A stretch of DNA of 64,000 nucleotides, from contig CM075650.1 of the NCBI GenBank assembly GCA_037953625.1, positions 2,296,501 through 2,360,500 of the forward strand, in the 5' to 3' direction. Under the pieces are notes generated by a model, which was given only the letters and a program-made list of their open reading frames with translations, did no database searches and was not told the origin of the DNA. This DNA comes from Crotalaria pallida (lineage: Eukaryota > Streptophyta > Magnoliopsida > Fabales > Fabaceae). Below, piece by piece: positions 11,720-23,169 of this stretch (the first letter of the stretch is position 1; every line of letters starts with the position of its first letter). The position numbers and the translations under genes were made by a program.

Positions 11720-13840
11720 TTATTAATGGTTTTTCTATCATATGCATCACATGCATAAAATAAGAGAATATAAATAATAAAATTTGATTAAAAAACTAAA
11801 TAATTATTTTTTAATTCATTAAGTGTATTAATTTTTCAAAAATCATTTACCTTTAAGATTTAATTAACATATGCATTAAATGCAAAGGTTAGAAAAATCC
11901 ATTTATTAATATTTCGCAAAATACTATCACTTTATGATACATGCTGGTTTTTAATTGACTTGAATATGTACGTAAATGATACTAATATATTTACTGGCCG
12001 TGTGAAGTAACTGTTTAATAATACTGCAAACTCATAAATATACTATTGAATTTGGGCATTTACTTTGGGCATATGACAATGGCAGCTATGGTATGGGAAT
12101 GGGATGGGGAAAACTCACACCATGTGCTATGCACGTGCGCAGGTGTAAACTTATGACCGTGATCTTTAGCATGGGTGTGGTAACATCAGAAAATTAACTA
12201 GCTTATTGCATTTTACTTAAACTGGAAAAATAATAATAGATTAATATTTATTCTTCTTTCGATAATTTAAAAATATTATTTTTAATTTATTTTAACTATA
12301 TTCAGTTTCTTTTAAGTGCTTTTAAGAAACTTGTTAGTATTTACCTAATCTATTTTATCAAAAATAAACTACTTATAATTGTTTTGTACTATTATTCACT
12401 ACTAAACTATAAACTAACTACTCGTTTCATTTTGCATATTTCACGTAGTAGTTTATCTGTTTATTTAATAAATAATGGAGTATTAATTTAATCAACTAGT
12501 TTATCAACCTTTAACTTTCAACTCTTAATTTAAAAGCTTTTGTTAATAGTTTATAAGCATTAAATTGACTTAAGAGGTAATTATGCCAAACATAGCTTTA
12601 CACCTAATTGACCATAGAGACTAAAATCAAATGAATTAAAATGATTAAGACCAAAAAAGTTATGAACTAAAACAAAAAAATAATGCATATTATACGTGAC
12701 TAAAACTTAATTAGGCAATTCCATGGCAAATATGTTTAATATTTATAACTGGAGATTGCTAACAAATAATTTTAGAGTATTGTTTAAGAATAAAAAATGA
12801 TTGTTTTGTATTGCAAATGATGAGTTTAACATTTTGATAATTGTTAAACTTAGTTTTCAAACATTAATATACTTGTTTTGTATTTCTTGACAAGTAATTC
12901 TTTTCCTTAAACCAATCATTAGCAAGATCCTTTATAATTTAAGCTAAAGTTACGATCGTTTGCTTCTATATATAGGTAAATAATGTTATAAGGTAATTGC
13001 TGATGGCATGAATTATTTTTATTTCTTCTATAATATTGCAAACTCGTAAATACGATTCTCTTCTTGTATTGTTGTATTAAGTATTCTAATATATATATAT
13101 ATACATATGCATATTGGCCATTAGTTGATAATGCCAGCTACGGTATTGGTATGAGATGGAGGAAAAACTTGCACCGTGTGCTATGCACGTGCCCAGGTGT
13201 AAACATTACGACTAAATTCACAAAACCAACACCATCATCGCACCCTTGGCATTCATTAATTTGTGGGTAGTATTGTAGTATCAGACAACAAGTGATTTTT
13301 TTTTAATTAATTTTATTTTTGTGTAAGGTACAGACCACTAGTAGGAGTGTAAATTTCACAAATTGTTTGTTGTAAAAGCATTACATGAAATAGAGAGGGT
13401 TTGGCAAATAACCAAACTTGAAGAATATAAAGAACGTGGAAACGGATAATGGAAACTCATTTGGATTCTGGAGTGCATATGATGAGATTTATTACTCAAA
13501 GTCAATAGTTTCAGACTCTGAACGTGCTTCGAGTCCTCGTACACATTATCCACCAATATAATTAGGTATTTTTTCAACAAAAAATAATAATAATAATTGT
13601 GAGTGAGACCGTTGGGCACCGACGACAATAAATTATAGATAGATCTACAGCAGTTCATATTTATTATTTGTATAAATAATTGTTAGTTTCATATAACGTT
13701 GAATACAACAAAGCCCAACACAATTAGTCGATTGTTGAGTTCCTTAATGTCGTGAGTATGGAAAAGGTGGCAGAGGCAAAACTCGATCTTTACGCTTAGG
13801 AAGATATTAGTCTTCGGTTGCCGTCTTACTACTAAATTGC
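11720..13840. other. AT-rich intergenic DNA containing an ancient duplication
   Basis: No convincing gene. Blocks at 12022-12158 and 13031-13208 are related. Their best-matching cores (12079-12150 and 13131-13203) are roughly 80% identical by eye and share CAGCTA, TGTGCTATGCACGTGC and CAGGTGTAAAC. The copies are direct, about 1.05 kb apart. The rest is unassigned. Confidence 0.6.
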
Positions 13841-14180
13841 AAAAAAGTAGCCGGATATTAATCCCGGTTCCGTTCCGGAACTGGGATTAATAGACAAATG
13901 ATAAACAAATGATAGTTAGAAAATACCATGAATTTATTGATCTCGGTTATAAAAAACACGGAACAGGGATCAATGTTATAACATATATAATTTTTTATTT
14001 TTTAAAAATTAAAAATCACACAAACCTTATTTATCTCGTTGTTTTACTTCAACTGGGATGAATAATAAAAACACGGAACCGGGATCAATGTTATAATATA
14101 AATAATTTTTTTTTTTAAAATTAAAAGTCCCACAAACCTTATTTATCCCATCATTTTACTTTAACTGGGATGAATAAATT
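13840..14180. repeat. possible CACTA-type subterminal repeat cluster
   Basis: Several short inverted or direct copies of a motif like (A)CGGAACCGGGATCAAT / GGAACTGGGATTAAT occur, with AT-rich spacers duplicated at about 13960-14060 and 14065-14170. This layout resembles subterminal repeats of CACTA transposons, but no CACTA terminus or transposase is visible. Confidence 0.35.
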
Positions 14181-14896
14181 GATTATTTTGGTGCCAAATT
14201 CCTTGAACTTCCTCATGTACTGTGCTTACTCCCTCACACCTTTGTCTCTCTCTCACCTCCGTGCTCTCCCAGTTCTTCATGTCGCCGCCGCCGCTAGCGC
14301 TGCCCTATCCCTCTGGTTCTCATCGTTGTCGCTTAGTCTCTCTCTCCGGTCGACGCTCTCGCTTTCTCTCCCTCTCTTTGTCCTTTCGCGAACCCCCGAT
14401 CCTCATGGTTCCAATCGCTGCCGTTAGCGCCAACTACCACCGCCTTTGGCGCTGCAACGAGCGAGGCCACGATCTCCGCCATCATTCCTCTCTCCTTACT
14501 CGTGAATAGTGAACAAGCCTCCGCCTCCTCCTCGTACCGGTCGCAGCCGTTGTGGTCCGGATCGAACCACCGCCACTCTTGGGGATGCTGCCTTTGGTGA
14601 TATACCTTTCTCCATCTCAAAGCTTAAACAACTATTTGCCGATGTCCACAAATGCATATGACATTGTCAAAGACATCATTACAAGACCTCCGGTATATGA
14701 CTTTGTTCCATCTTGCTGTTTGGGTTCCAATTTCCAGTATACGTTTAAGGTAACTGATTGGGGTTTAATATGTGATGTTTTTGTACCTTTTTTGCCTCCC
14801 TTTTACATAGTAAGTGGCTTGTTTTTTTGAGTAAATTGGAATAAAACAATCGAATTTTGTCATTATAAGATTTCTGGAACCTTTTGATGTATTTGG
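14181..14896 (+). other. GC-rich fragment of unknown origin, possibly captured or leader exon
   Basis: Base composition jumps to C+G and CT-rich sequence (about 14240-14600) inside AT-rich DNA. Short frames open in several phases but none is long or recognisable. A possible donor follows CGTTTAAG at about 14749. It could be exon pieces captured by the adjacent transposon-like repeat, or the leader exon of an LTR related to the one at 61110, which has a similar GC-rich exon. Confidence 0.3.
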
Positions 14897-15066
14897 TGTA
14901 ACATCCTCAATTTAAATATTAAATATAATGTGAACTATGCAAGTTATTTTGTGAATTGTCAAGTTTAGGAAGAGGTTATGTGTAGTAGATCACGTTTGGA
15001 ATGAGAAATGAGCATAAGGAAATGAAATGGAGTTAGAAAACCAGAAAATAGGATTTTTACATGAAG

Positions 15067-15287
15067 TAATCGATTACCCTGTAGGGGATTAGTCGATTAC
15101 AAGGCCTCTGGTGAAAACACTTAAATGTTGCAGCATTGATAATCGATTACCTCATGGAAGTAATCGATTATCTTGTGAATTAATCGATTAATTTTCAATG
15201 GATTAATCGATTACTTGTCCTCTACTGAATGTACTAGAAATGTTGCATCAAAGGAGTAATCGTTTACTGTGGGCAAGTAATCGATTA
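15067..15287. repeat. four TAATCGATTA palindrome pairs in U3
   Basis: Sites start at 15067/15090, 15140/15161, 15181/15204 and 15257/15278. Start-to-start spacing within pairs is 21-23 bp. Six sites are exact and two have one mismatch (TAGTCGATTA at 15090, TAATCGTTTA at 15257). They share the intervening words 'cctctg' and 'tgttgca' with the 22.4-kb array. Confidence 0.88.
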
Positions 15288-16154
15288 CCCCTGTAAAAAT
15301 CTGGAAAAAAAATAAGGCGTGGGGACCACCTTATCCGTGACTTAAAAGAGAAACATGCAACCCCTGCCACACAAAGCACTTTAAGGCATGTTGATAAGAG
15401 AGAGTAAAAGAAAAGAAACACAACAACAGATAATATCAACACAAGTTTCTCTCTCTTCCTCCTTCTCCTTTGAGTTCTCCCTCCTCCTCCCCTAGGGTTC
15501 CGTTTTCTTCTTCAAACAATCAAGAATCAAGTGGCTACCTCCATTTCCATCATCAACTTTCTCCCTTCTTAGCTCCAAGTAAGTGTTTTAAATCAAGAAC
15601 CCTTTCTCTTTCTCTCCATAAAACTCGAATCTCTCTCTTACTCCCATGGAGGATTTCAAGTCTAAAATTATGGAAATCTATTTGTTTCATGAACTTTATC
15701 AAGGGTCAAGGAAAAAATAACAACTCTTCTTCTTATAACTCTTGTGTTAGGTACCTCCCTCTTCCTTGGATCATAACTTTTATGGTGACAAACTCTCAAG
15801 CTTAGAGCAAGTGAAAATCTCGTTATCTCTAAGTGTTTGAGATAAGGGGGTGTGTGTTACCATATTCTAGGGGGTAGTTTGTGTTATGTATATAATGGGT
15901 ACTAAGAGTTTTTATGTTAGGATAAGTAAAACCCTAGGATAGTGAATATGTTAGACAAGTATAGAGTTGTGCTATTTTGTGAATGATTATGGTGATTTAT
16001 ATTTGAATGTGTGGTTTGGTATTTTGTTAATTTATATTGGAATTTAGAAATATAAAAGGATAATGAAATTGATGATTTTATGGAAGAGTTTACAAATGAA
16101 AATAATTGAAATATGATCTAAAAGATTAAAGGCAAAAATAGTGTGTGATCCAGA

Positions 16155-16560
16155 TCTTGTAAGACGTTGTCCGAAGGAGACTGTATGCATAGATCTCGTA
16201 AGACGCACATGATGCGCAGCTGTAAGACGTTGTTCGTAGGAGACTGTACGCAATGATGGACACACACACACACACACCATATAATAATAAAGGTATAATT
16301 GGATTGTGCGATTCCAGATCTTGTAAGACGTTGTCCGAAGGAGACTGTATGCATAGATCGCGTAAGACGCACATGATGCGCAGCTGTAAGACGTTGTCCG
16401 AAGGAGACTGTACGCAATGATGGACGCACCTTCTGATTGTGGAATCCAGGTCTTGTAAGACGTTGTCCGTAGGAGACTGTACGCATAGACCGCGTAAGAC
16501 ACACATTGTGTGCAGCTGTAAGACGTTGTCCGAAGGAGACTGTACGCGATGATGTATCCA
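16155..16560. repeat. tandem hairpin array inside putative LTR intron
   Basis: The unit GTAAGACGTTGTCCGAAGGA occurs six times with small changes (starts near 16159, 16222, 16323, 16386, 16455, 16518). It alternates with a GTAAGAC-hairpin unit. The hairpin CGCA-catga-TGCG (16204-16216, 16368-16380) becomes CACA-cattg-TGTG at 16500-16512, a compensatory change. TCC-GAA-GGA mini-hairpins recur in the first unit. The array is open on the minus strand in several frames, but I read this as repeat structure, not a protein. Confidence 0.75.
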
Positions 16561-17152
16561 CGTAATAATTTCCAAAAATCTATAAAAACTTAAAGATATG
16601 AAAGGAGAGAAGAATTTTGTGAAATCAAGTAATGAGATGAGAAAAGTATAAGTTTGAATAAGTTGGAAAGGTATGAAATAAAGAGTTAATGAATTATAAA
16701 AGAAACCATTCTTGTCATTGGTGCAAATATATTTGGATTGAATGGGTATGCTTGATTGAGTTTATGAAATATTTGACTAAATGTGTTTGGCTTGGTAGTT
16801 CATTATAGCATAGTAGAAACTGTTTTCCCTATTTTATTGTGTAATGATCACCTCCTTACCATTTTTCAGGTACTGAGCTGGAGCATACACCTGACATGGC
16901 CGAGCAGGATTACTCTCCCTCACAAGGAGAGTAGGGTGATTATGGGATAGGACATATTATTGGACCTAAGCCTCCTATACTTTTGATGTGTATGATTTTG
17001 TAAATATCTTTTGGAAAGAGGCTTAGGATGATTTCTCTTGATAAAGTTATTTGTGGTGAATCATGATATTCATACTTAGTATTTCCGCTGCTACTCTTGA
17101 TACTGATGAATGTTACTATATTTTTGAGCCCATGGGGCCTTGATATGATATG

Positions 17153-17185
<33 letters not shown>

Positions 17186-17371
17186 GAAGCCCTGCTGGCT
17201 GCTGATTGTATAATTGCAAATGTTTTCAACAGGTCAAACTTTGGAAATGATTGAAAATCAAAGGAAACTCCGTTCGTTTGACGGGTGATTTTAATAAATT
17301 AAAAAGAAATTTTCAAACTCACATTTTTAATAATGGGGAATTAAGGGTAACAGTCCTAGGAGTTACATTTA

Positions 17372-17385
17372 TAGTATCAGAGCAG
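17372..17385 (+). other. primer-binding site, initiator tRNA-Met type
   Basis: TAGTATCAGAGCAG lies four bases after the LTR end. The canonical plant PBS complementary to initiator tRNA-Met is TGGTATCAGAGC, so one base is changed. Confidence 0.8.
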
Positions 17386-17545
17386 TTTCTCCTCGGCCTT
17401 GGAGTTATGCAAACTCCCATGATTACTCACCTAGCGAGTAATCGATGTTTATAGTAAGAGTCTAGAATTTTAATAGGATATTTATAGTGCTATGAATATA
17501 TTTATTTACTAAGTCTTAATGGTCTGTTCTCCGTGGTTAAGCAGT

Positions 17546-17690
17546 ATGGCTGGAAGAAGGGTAGGCAATGATGGGTTGACAGCCATTCTGGAGCATCTGT
17601 CTCAGATGATGGGTCTTGAAGAGGAGGCATGTGTATGGGTGATTCTCCATTGTTGTGGAGCTTGAGAAATCCTAGGCGAAGATGAAGACC
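17546..17690 (+). pseudogene. start of a gag-like ORF, truncated
   Basis: An ATG about 160 bp after the primer-binding site opens MAGRRVGNDGLTAILEHL, which resembles the N-terminus of plant LTR-retrotransposon gag proteins (MAGRND.. type). The frame stops after about 45 codons and the sequence then passes directly into the minus-strand Gypsy integrase near 17690. The upstream LTR element was therefore truncated here by insertion or deletion. Confidence 0.5.
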
Positions 17691-17699
17691 TTTACCAAA

Positions 17700-18211
17700 G
17701 GTATAGCTTCTACCCATTTGGTAAAATAATCGACACCCACCAAGATCCTGTATGGCCTTTTGAGGAATGCGGAACAATTTCACCAATAACATCTAATGCC
17801 CATCCTCTGAAAGGCCAAGGCTTGACAATGAAATGTAGTTCTGCCGCCGGAACGTTTTGGATATAGCCATGTTTTTGGCATTCTTCACATGACCTTGCAA
17901 AGTTCATGCAATCCGACACTAGCGTAGGCCAGAAAACCCTTTGCCTCCGGAGGATCCACTTCATCTTTTTCTCCAGCTTGGTGTGCTCCACATATTCCCT
18001 CATGTACCTCAGCCAATGCTATACAAGCGTCTTCTTTGTCAAGGCACACTTCCATTTTTCCGTCTACTGACTTGTGGTACAAATCCCCTCCTAGTAGCGT
18101 AAACTTGGTAGCTTTCAACTTCAAACTCCGTTCGACACTAAGAGATGGATTTGCTAAGTAATCAGCTATGGGTTTTCTCCAATCGTCGTTCGATGCCAGT
18201 GTATTTACCAT
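17700..18211 (-). pseudogene. Gypsy integrase fragment with frameshifts
   Basis: Frames at 18211-17885 and 18003-17710 together give an HHCC-type zinc finger (HEGICGAHQ, then CEECQKHG) and the start of the catalytic core (WALDVIGEI, then a DYFTKWVEAIP-like stretch in a third frame). At least two frameshifts are present, and the core ends near 17690 before the later catalytic acidic residues. Confidence 0.8.
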
Positions 18212-18276
18212 AATTTCCCTCTCGGGAAAGGATACAATAACTCTTCAATCCGAGTCAAGTTGTCTAAGACCCTTTT

Positions 18277-20403
18277 TTATACACGGTATCTGGATGCAAC
18301 TTGGGCCAAGTGATTGGCCTTTTGATTATGACACTGGTATACATGTTCGACTGAAACATCGTCAAATTGGCACATCATCTTTTGCGCCATCCTACAATAT
18401 TTGGCCAAGTTCGGACTTAAACACTTATACTCATTGACCAACTGTTTGATAACCAGTTGGGAATCTTCTTTTATGGCCACGTTCTTGGCCTTCAGGAAAA
18501 TTAAAATCTCAAGGCCAATTAAAATGGCCTCGTATTCAACTTCATTATTTGAACATTGGTACTTGAGATTAAACATGAATTCCGTGGGGATTCCATTGGG
18601 GGAGATAAGCAAGATTCCAACTCCTGCTCCTTTCTTATGTGACGATCCATCAAAGTACATCGTCCAAGGCCTCAAGCCAACATAATCGACAGATAGTGCC
18701 ACGTCTACACATGGGTGATCTGTCAAAAAGTCTGCTACTGCTTGGCCTTTGACGGCTTTTAACGACATATATTGGAGTGAAAATTCCGTTAATGCTAACG
18801 TCCACTTGCCAATCCTGCCATGGATAATTGGCTTGGATAGCATATATTTGATAACGTCAGACTTCGACAAAACTAAAACATGAAAACTTTTCATATAATG
18901 TTTAAGCTTTGTACAAGAAAAATAGAGTGCTAAGCACAATTTCTCTATAGCACTGTACCGTGTTTCGGCATCATTTAACACTCTACTTAAATAAAATACA
19001 GCTCTTTCTACACCATTCTCATTTTCTTGGGCTAACATGCTACCTATAGTGTAATCAGAAGCTGATATATACAATTTCAATGGGAAACCTGGTTGAGGCG
19101 GCATCATTACTGGTGGTGTTGTCAAGTACCGCTTCAAATCTTCAAATGCTGCTTGTTGATCTGGCCCCCAGTTGAACTCTTCATCTTGCTTTAGCCTCAC
19201 AAGGGGCGCAAAGGCTCTAGTCCTTCCTGACAAGTTTGATATAAATCGTCGTAGATAATTCACCTTGCCAAGAAATGACTGTACCTCTTTCTTATTGGTT
19301 GGAGGAGATGCTTCTATGATTGCTTTGGCTTTGTTCTTATCGACTTCAATGCCATTCCTGTGGACGAGAAATCTCAAGAACTGGCCAGCTGTGACTCCAA
19401 AGGTACACTTGATAGGATTCATCTTCAGGTTATGCTTCCTCATTCTGTCGAATGCCTTTTCCAGGCTTTCTAAATGCTCCTCTTGGGTCTTGGACTTAAT
19501 CACTACGTCGTCGATGTATACTTCCAAGAACTTGCCAATCATGTCGTGGAAAATTAGATTCATTGCTCTTTGATATGTGGCTCCCGCATTCTTGAGTTCG
19601 AATGGCATCATTACCCATTCAAATGTTCCAATAGCACCAGGACATCTGAATGCAGTCTTCGACACGTCGCCTTCAGCAATAAAGATATGATTGTAACCTG
19701 AAAAAGCATCTAACAAACTCATTACCTCATGGCAAGACGCTGAGTCTACCAACATATCTGCTATCGGCATAGGATATTCGTCTTTTGGTATGGCAAAATT
19801 TAGGTCCCTGAAATCGACACAAAGTCGTATTTTTCCATTTTTCTTTATGACAGGTACTATATTTTCCATCCATTCGACATATTTTGCCGTCCTGATAAAT
19901 TTTGCTTTCAATAGTCTTTCAATCTCTTCCTTAATCTTGAGGACCACATCAGGTGCGAACCGTCGAACAGCCTGTTTGATCGGTTTATGATCAGGCCGTA
20001 AAGTCAGCCTGTGTTCAACTAATTCTCTGTCGAGTCCTGGCATGTCTTCGTACTCCCATGCAAAGCAGTCTTTATTTTTCCTAATGAGGTTGATGAGGTT
20101 TTGTCGGAACTCCTCTTTCAATAATGAACTTACGTAAATGAGTTTCGGCCTTTCAGCCGTTCCCAAATTTACTTCATCTCTGGGATCCTCACTAATGAAC
20201 CGTGATTCTTCATCTGTCCATCCTCTCTCGAATCCCAAAGGACTATCATCAACAATACAATCCTGGAATGAACCTATCTGGGTGGTGCATTGCATTCTGT
20301 CGGCTACATAAGCCGACAATCTCTCCAATTGTCGATCAACCATTATTGCTGGTCGAAGGCCGCTGCTCGACGGCCTTGTCCATTTCGACAATTGAAATCC
20401 CAT
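18277..20403 (-). pseudogene. Gypsy reverse transcriptase and dual RNase H
   Basis: This long open frame of 708 codons contains an RT domain (residues about 150-340) with RLCVDFRDLN, SGYNHIFIA and the catalytic YIDD at VYIDDVVIKSK. It continues through the connection and Ty3-type RNase H (about 430-540, 'YISASDYTIG'). A second, cellular-type RNase H begins near residue 575 ('MYFDGSSHKKGAG', later 'NNEVEYEA'). The dual RNase H is characteristic of Tat elements. Although open here, flanking frameshifts separate it from protease and integrase. Confidence 0.9.
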
Positions 20404-21130
20404 AATTTTCCATCAAACACTTACCCACTATGGGTTTTTGGAAAGGATCGACATCAAGTCGGATGGGCTTGATGTTTGGGTGGTAAACTTTAAAATCCAC
20501 ATGCATTTGTTGCATGTAACAGGGGCTGTCATCCGCAGCAATAACTTTTACCTTGTTCTCTTGATTCCATAGAATCAATTTCTGATGAGCCGTCGAAGGT
20601 ACGGCCCCCACAGCATGTATCCAATCCCTTCTAGCAACAGATTGTAACTAGCCTTAGACGGAACGACAACGAACAATGTGTCTCTTACCACGGACCCTAC
20701 TTCAATCTTCATCATTGTGACCCCATGCGATTGAGCGATCTTGCCCGTGAAACCAACTACAACAACATTTGTCGATATTAGATCTGCCTCTGCCTTTCCC
20801 ATTCTCTTGAACACGTTCCAAGGCAGAATGTTAACAACTGCCCCTCCATCCACTAAGACTCTGTTGAGAGGCTTTCCGTCAACGATGGCTTTGATATGCA
20901 AAGGCCTCAGATGTTCCCTTTTGCTCTCTTCAAGGGGCTCAAATTGTGCAATGTGACCGATGTCCACCTCCAAATGAAGCCTATCAAGTAGGAACAAACA
21001 CTCAGGAAGATCGGGTATTTCATCACTCAAGTATGAATCATCGGAGCCATCACTCTCATTCCCTTCATCTTGAGCATGGTCTCTTGGCATGTCGAAAGGT
21101 AATCCGATATTGTTAATTGAGAGGCTGTTG
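20336..21130 (-). pseudogene. Gypsy aspartic protease region
   Basis: The frame 21090-20575 includes the retropepsin-like motif VLVDGGAVVNILP, the DGG variant of D-S/T-G common in Tat proteases, followed by GFTGKIA and a hydrophobic strand. The downstream linker continues in another frame (20611-20336), so a frameshift lies near 20600. Codons upstream to about 21130 stay open until the foreign insertion. Confidence 0.82.
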
Positions 21131-23169
21131 TGTTAGAATTATTGATAGGATTGGCAGCCGTCACCCAAGAGGGGGGTGAATTGGGTGTTTATGAAAACAT
21201 TGGAAAATATTCGATTTAAAACTTTTTCAACAAACTTAAAGAGATTTTGCAGCGGAAAACAATATAATGTTGAAAATCGATTGCGCAGAAGCGAATACTA
21301 TTAATAATAATAGAAAAACTAATATGCGCGGATACACTTAAAATAAGAACAACGAAAACCGTTACCGCGCTTATTATTTTAAATTCTCTTAAAATAGATT
21401 ATTATGAAAATAGATGTTATGATGCGCAACAAATAAATATAACAGCAGAAAATAAAGAGATGAGGGATAGAAGAGACTGCACCGGAGATTTTATCCTGGT
21501 TCGGCAAACCCGGCCTACTCCAGTCCCCAAGCGACCCGCTTGAGCTTTTCACTAAACCAAGACGCCACGCATCCCCAAGTACAACCAGAGCGCCCCGCAA
21601 GCTACTAGGAACCTCCTTTCGCCAGGGACCTCGATACACAACTAGGAAAACCTTTCCTAGATTTCCAGATAGCCTAACTACTAGGTGACCCACCGTTCGT
21701 CTAGCACTACCCACACAACAAAGGGTTCCTCACCCTACAACCACGAACGCAGCACGTCCGCACTAGGAGATTCACTCCCTAGTCACTAAGGGTCACACAC
21801 CCCTTTACAACACGGTTATGATATGAGTTGGGTACAACAACTATGATGCACTCTTAATAGTGCGGATACAACAATAATAGGCCACTCTAACAATTATGTG
21901 TTCTAGATAACACAGATACAACAATATAGCTATGGCAATGAAGTCAAAAGAAAGTGTTATCAGGCCAATACAAGGTTTTGTTTTTCTTCAAAAAGATTGA
22001 GTGTGAAAACCAGAGAATAGAGAAGAAGAAAAAGAAGAGCGTGAATGATCAGAGTTGTTGAAGTAAGAAATGATTTTGAAAAAAACAAATAAATAAAGTT
22101 ACTTTTGAAATCAAATCAAATCAAAAAATAAAATAAAAGATTTAAGAATTAAAACTAAAGATTTGAAATTTGAATTTTGAATTTGAAAATAGAATCAGAA
22201 TCAAATCAAAACGATTTTGGAAATAAAATAATTTAAGTTTTAAAATCAAAACCAAATAAAAAAAGATTTAAGAAATAAAACAAAGATTTGATTCTTAAAA
22301 CAAATAAGGAATGTTTTCAAAAATAAAATCAAATTCGAATTTTGAAAATAAATCAGAATCAATTATGTAAAAACAAATCTGGAAATAAATCAAAATGATT
22401 CTGACACGTTTTTCAATAAAACTTGAGGTAATCGATTACTTGAGGGAGGTAATCGATTATCCCTTTAAAAAATAGAAACTTTGAAATTCATTTTAAAAAC
22501 CAGTAATCGATTATCACATGCATGTAATCGATTACTTCACTTCTGTTTAATGTATGATGCAACACATATAATCGATTACCACTATTCTAATAATCGATTA
22601 CAGAGCCTCTGATTTTTATAAGATGCAACATCATGTAATCGATTACTACAAGGCATGTAATCGATTACTTTTTCTCAGCAAAATATATGATGCAACAATT
22701 TTAATCGATTACTTGAGCCAGGTAATCGATTACTCTCATAAGAAAGTAATGGATTAACAAAGTTCACTTAATCGATTACAAGCTCTCTGATTTTTCTATG
22801 ATGCAACAAAGTTAATCGATTAACTTAGGCAAGTAATCGATTACTCCTTCTTGCACACATAAAAATATTCAGAGTTTTGTATCATCAAGTATTTTCACCA
22901 AAACTAAGATAGAAAAACTGATTTTCACAAAACTTCTTTTTCTTCTCCTTAATTATGAAAAATATATTTAGAAAAAGTTATATTGGCCTTTTAACATAAT
23001 ATAAACCTTGACTTCATTACATTACATGATGTCCTAAGGGAAAGGGCTAAAAGGTCTTCTACTTCATTTGCTTGAGTCTTCAACTTGAAGCTTGGACTTG
23101 AAGGATGAAGATCTTGTGATTGCACTTGATATGAACTTGATAATCTTGAGTTTGTTATCATCAAAACCA
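21131..23169. mobile_element. LTR-like insertion splitting gag from protease
   Basis: Foreign sequence separates the gag side from the protease side. Near the left end it reads TGTTAGAATTATTG and then a GAGGGGGGTGAATTGG phrase common in plant LTRs. Near the right end, the minus strand starts TGGTTTTGATGATAACAAAC, a plausible LTR start. It carries the seven-pair TAATCGATTA array. No TSD was found and the right boundary (23169 versus up to about 23330) is uncertain. Confidence 0.55.
22429..22843. repeat. seven-pair TAATCGATTA palindrome array
   Basis: Site starts: 22429/22450, 22504/22525, 22569/22591, 22636/22658, 22702/22723, 22747/22769, 22813/22834. Spacing within pairs is always 21 or 22 bp, and most pairs repeat at 65-75 bp. 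Thirteen sites are exact; 22747 reads TAATGGATTA. The words GATGCAACA and CTCTGATTTTT recur between pairs. Confidence 0.92.

Larger units (their letters stand above)
14897..17367 (+). mobile_element. 5' LTR (2.47 kb) with palindrome pairs, intron-like segment and hairpin array
   Basis: It begins TGTAACATCCTC and ends GGAGTTACA, and is directly followed by a primer-binding site. U3 carries four TAATCGATTA pairs (15067-15287). An apparent splice donor CCAA|GTAAGTG sits at 15579 and an acceptor TTTTTCAG|GT at 16869; between them lies a hairpin/tandem array (16155-16560). The last 500 bp resemble the LTR at 61110 ('ggagca/ttacac', 'ggccgagca'). A (TA)n tract occupies about 17152-17180. The partner 3' LTR is absent; the element is broken near 17690. 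Confidence 0.82.

Noticed and set aside
16044..16575. Three overlapping minus-strand open frames of about 150 codons
   Set aside because: They are all open because the DNA is a tandem repeat without stop codons. The translations are repetitive (SLLRTTSY, VQSPSDNVLQ) and fit no protein family.
17502..17792. Minus-strand ORF of 96 codons at the element junction
   Set aside because: A chimaera: its start is frameshifted integrase and its end is antisense to the gag-like start of the 14897 element.
22429..22843. Regular repeats with spacers, resembling a CRISPR array
   Set aside because: The repeats are 10-bp palindromes in pairs, spacers are themselves repeated, and the DNA is plant nuclear in character.
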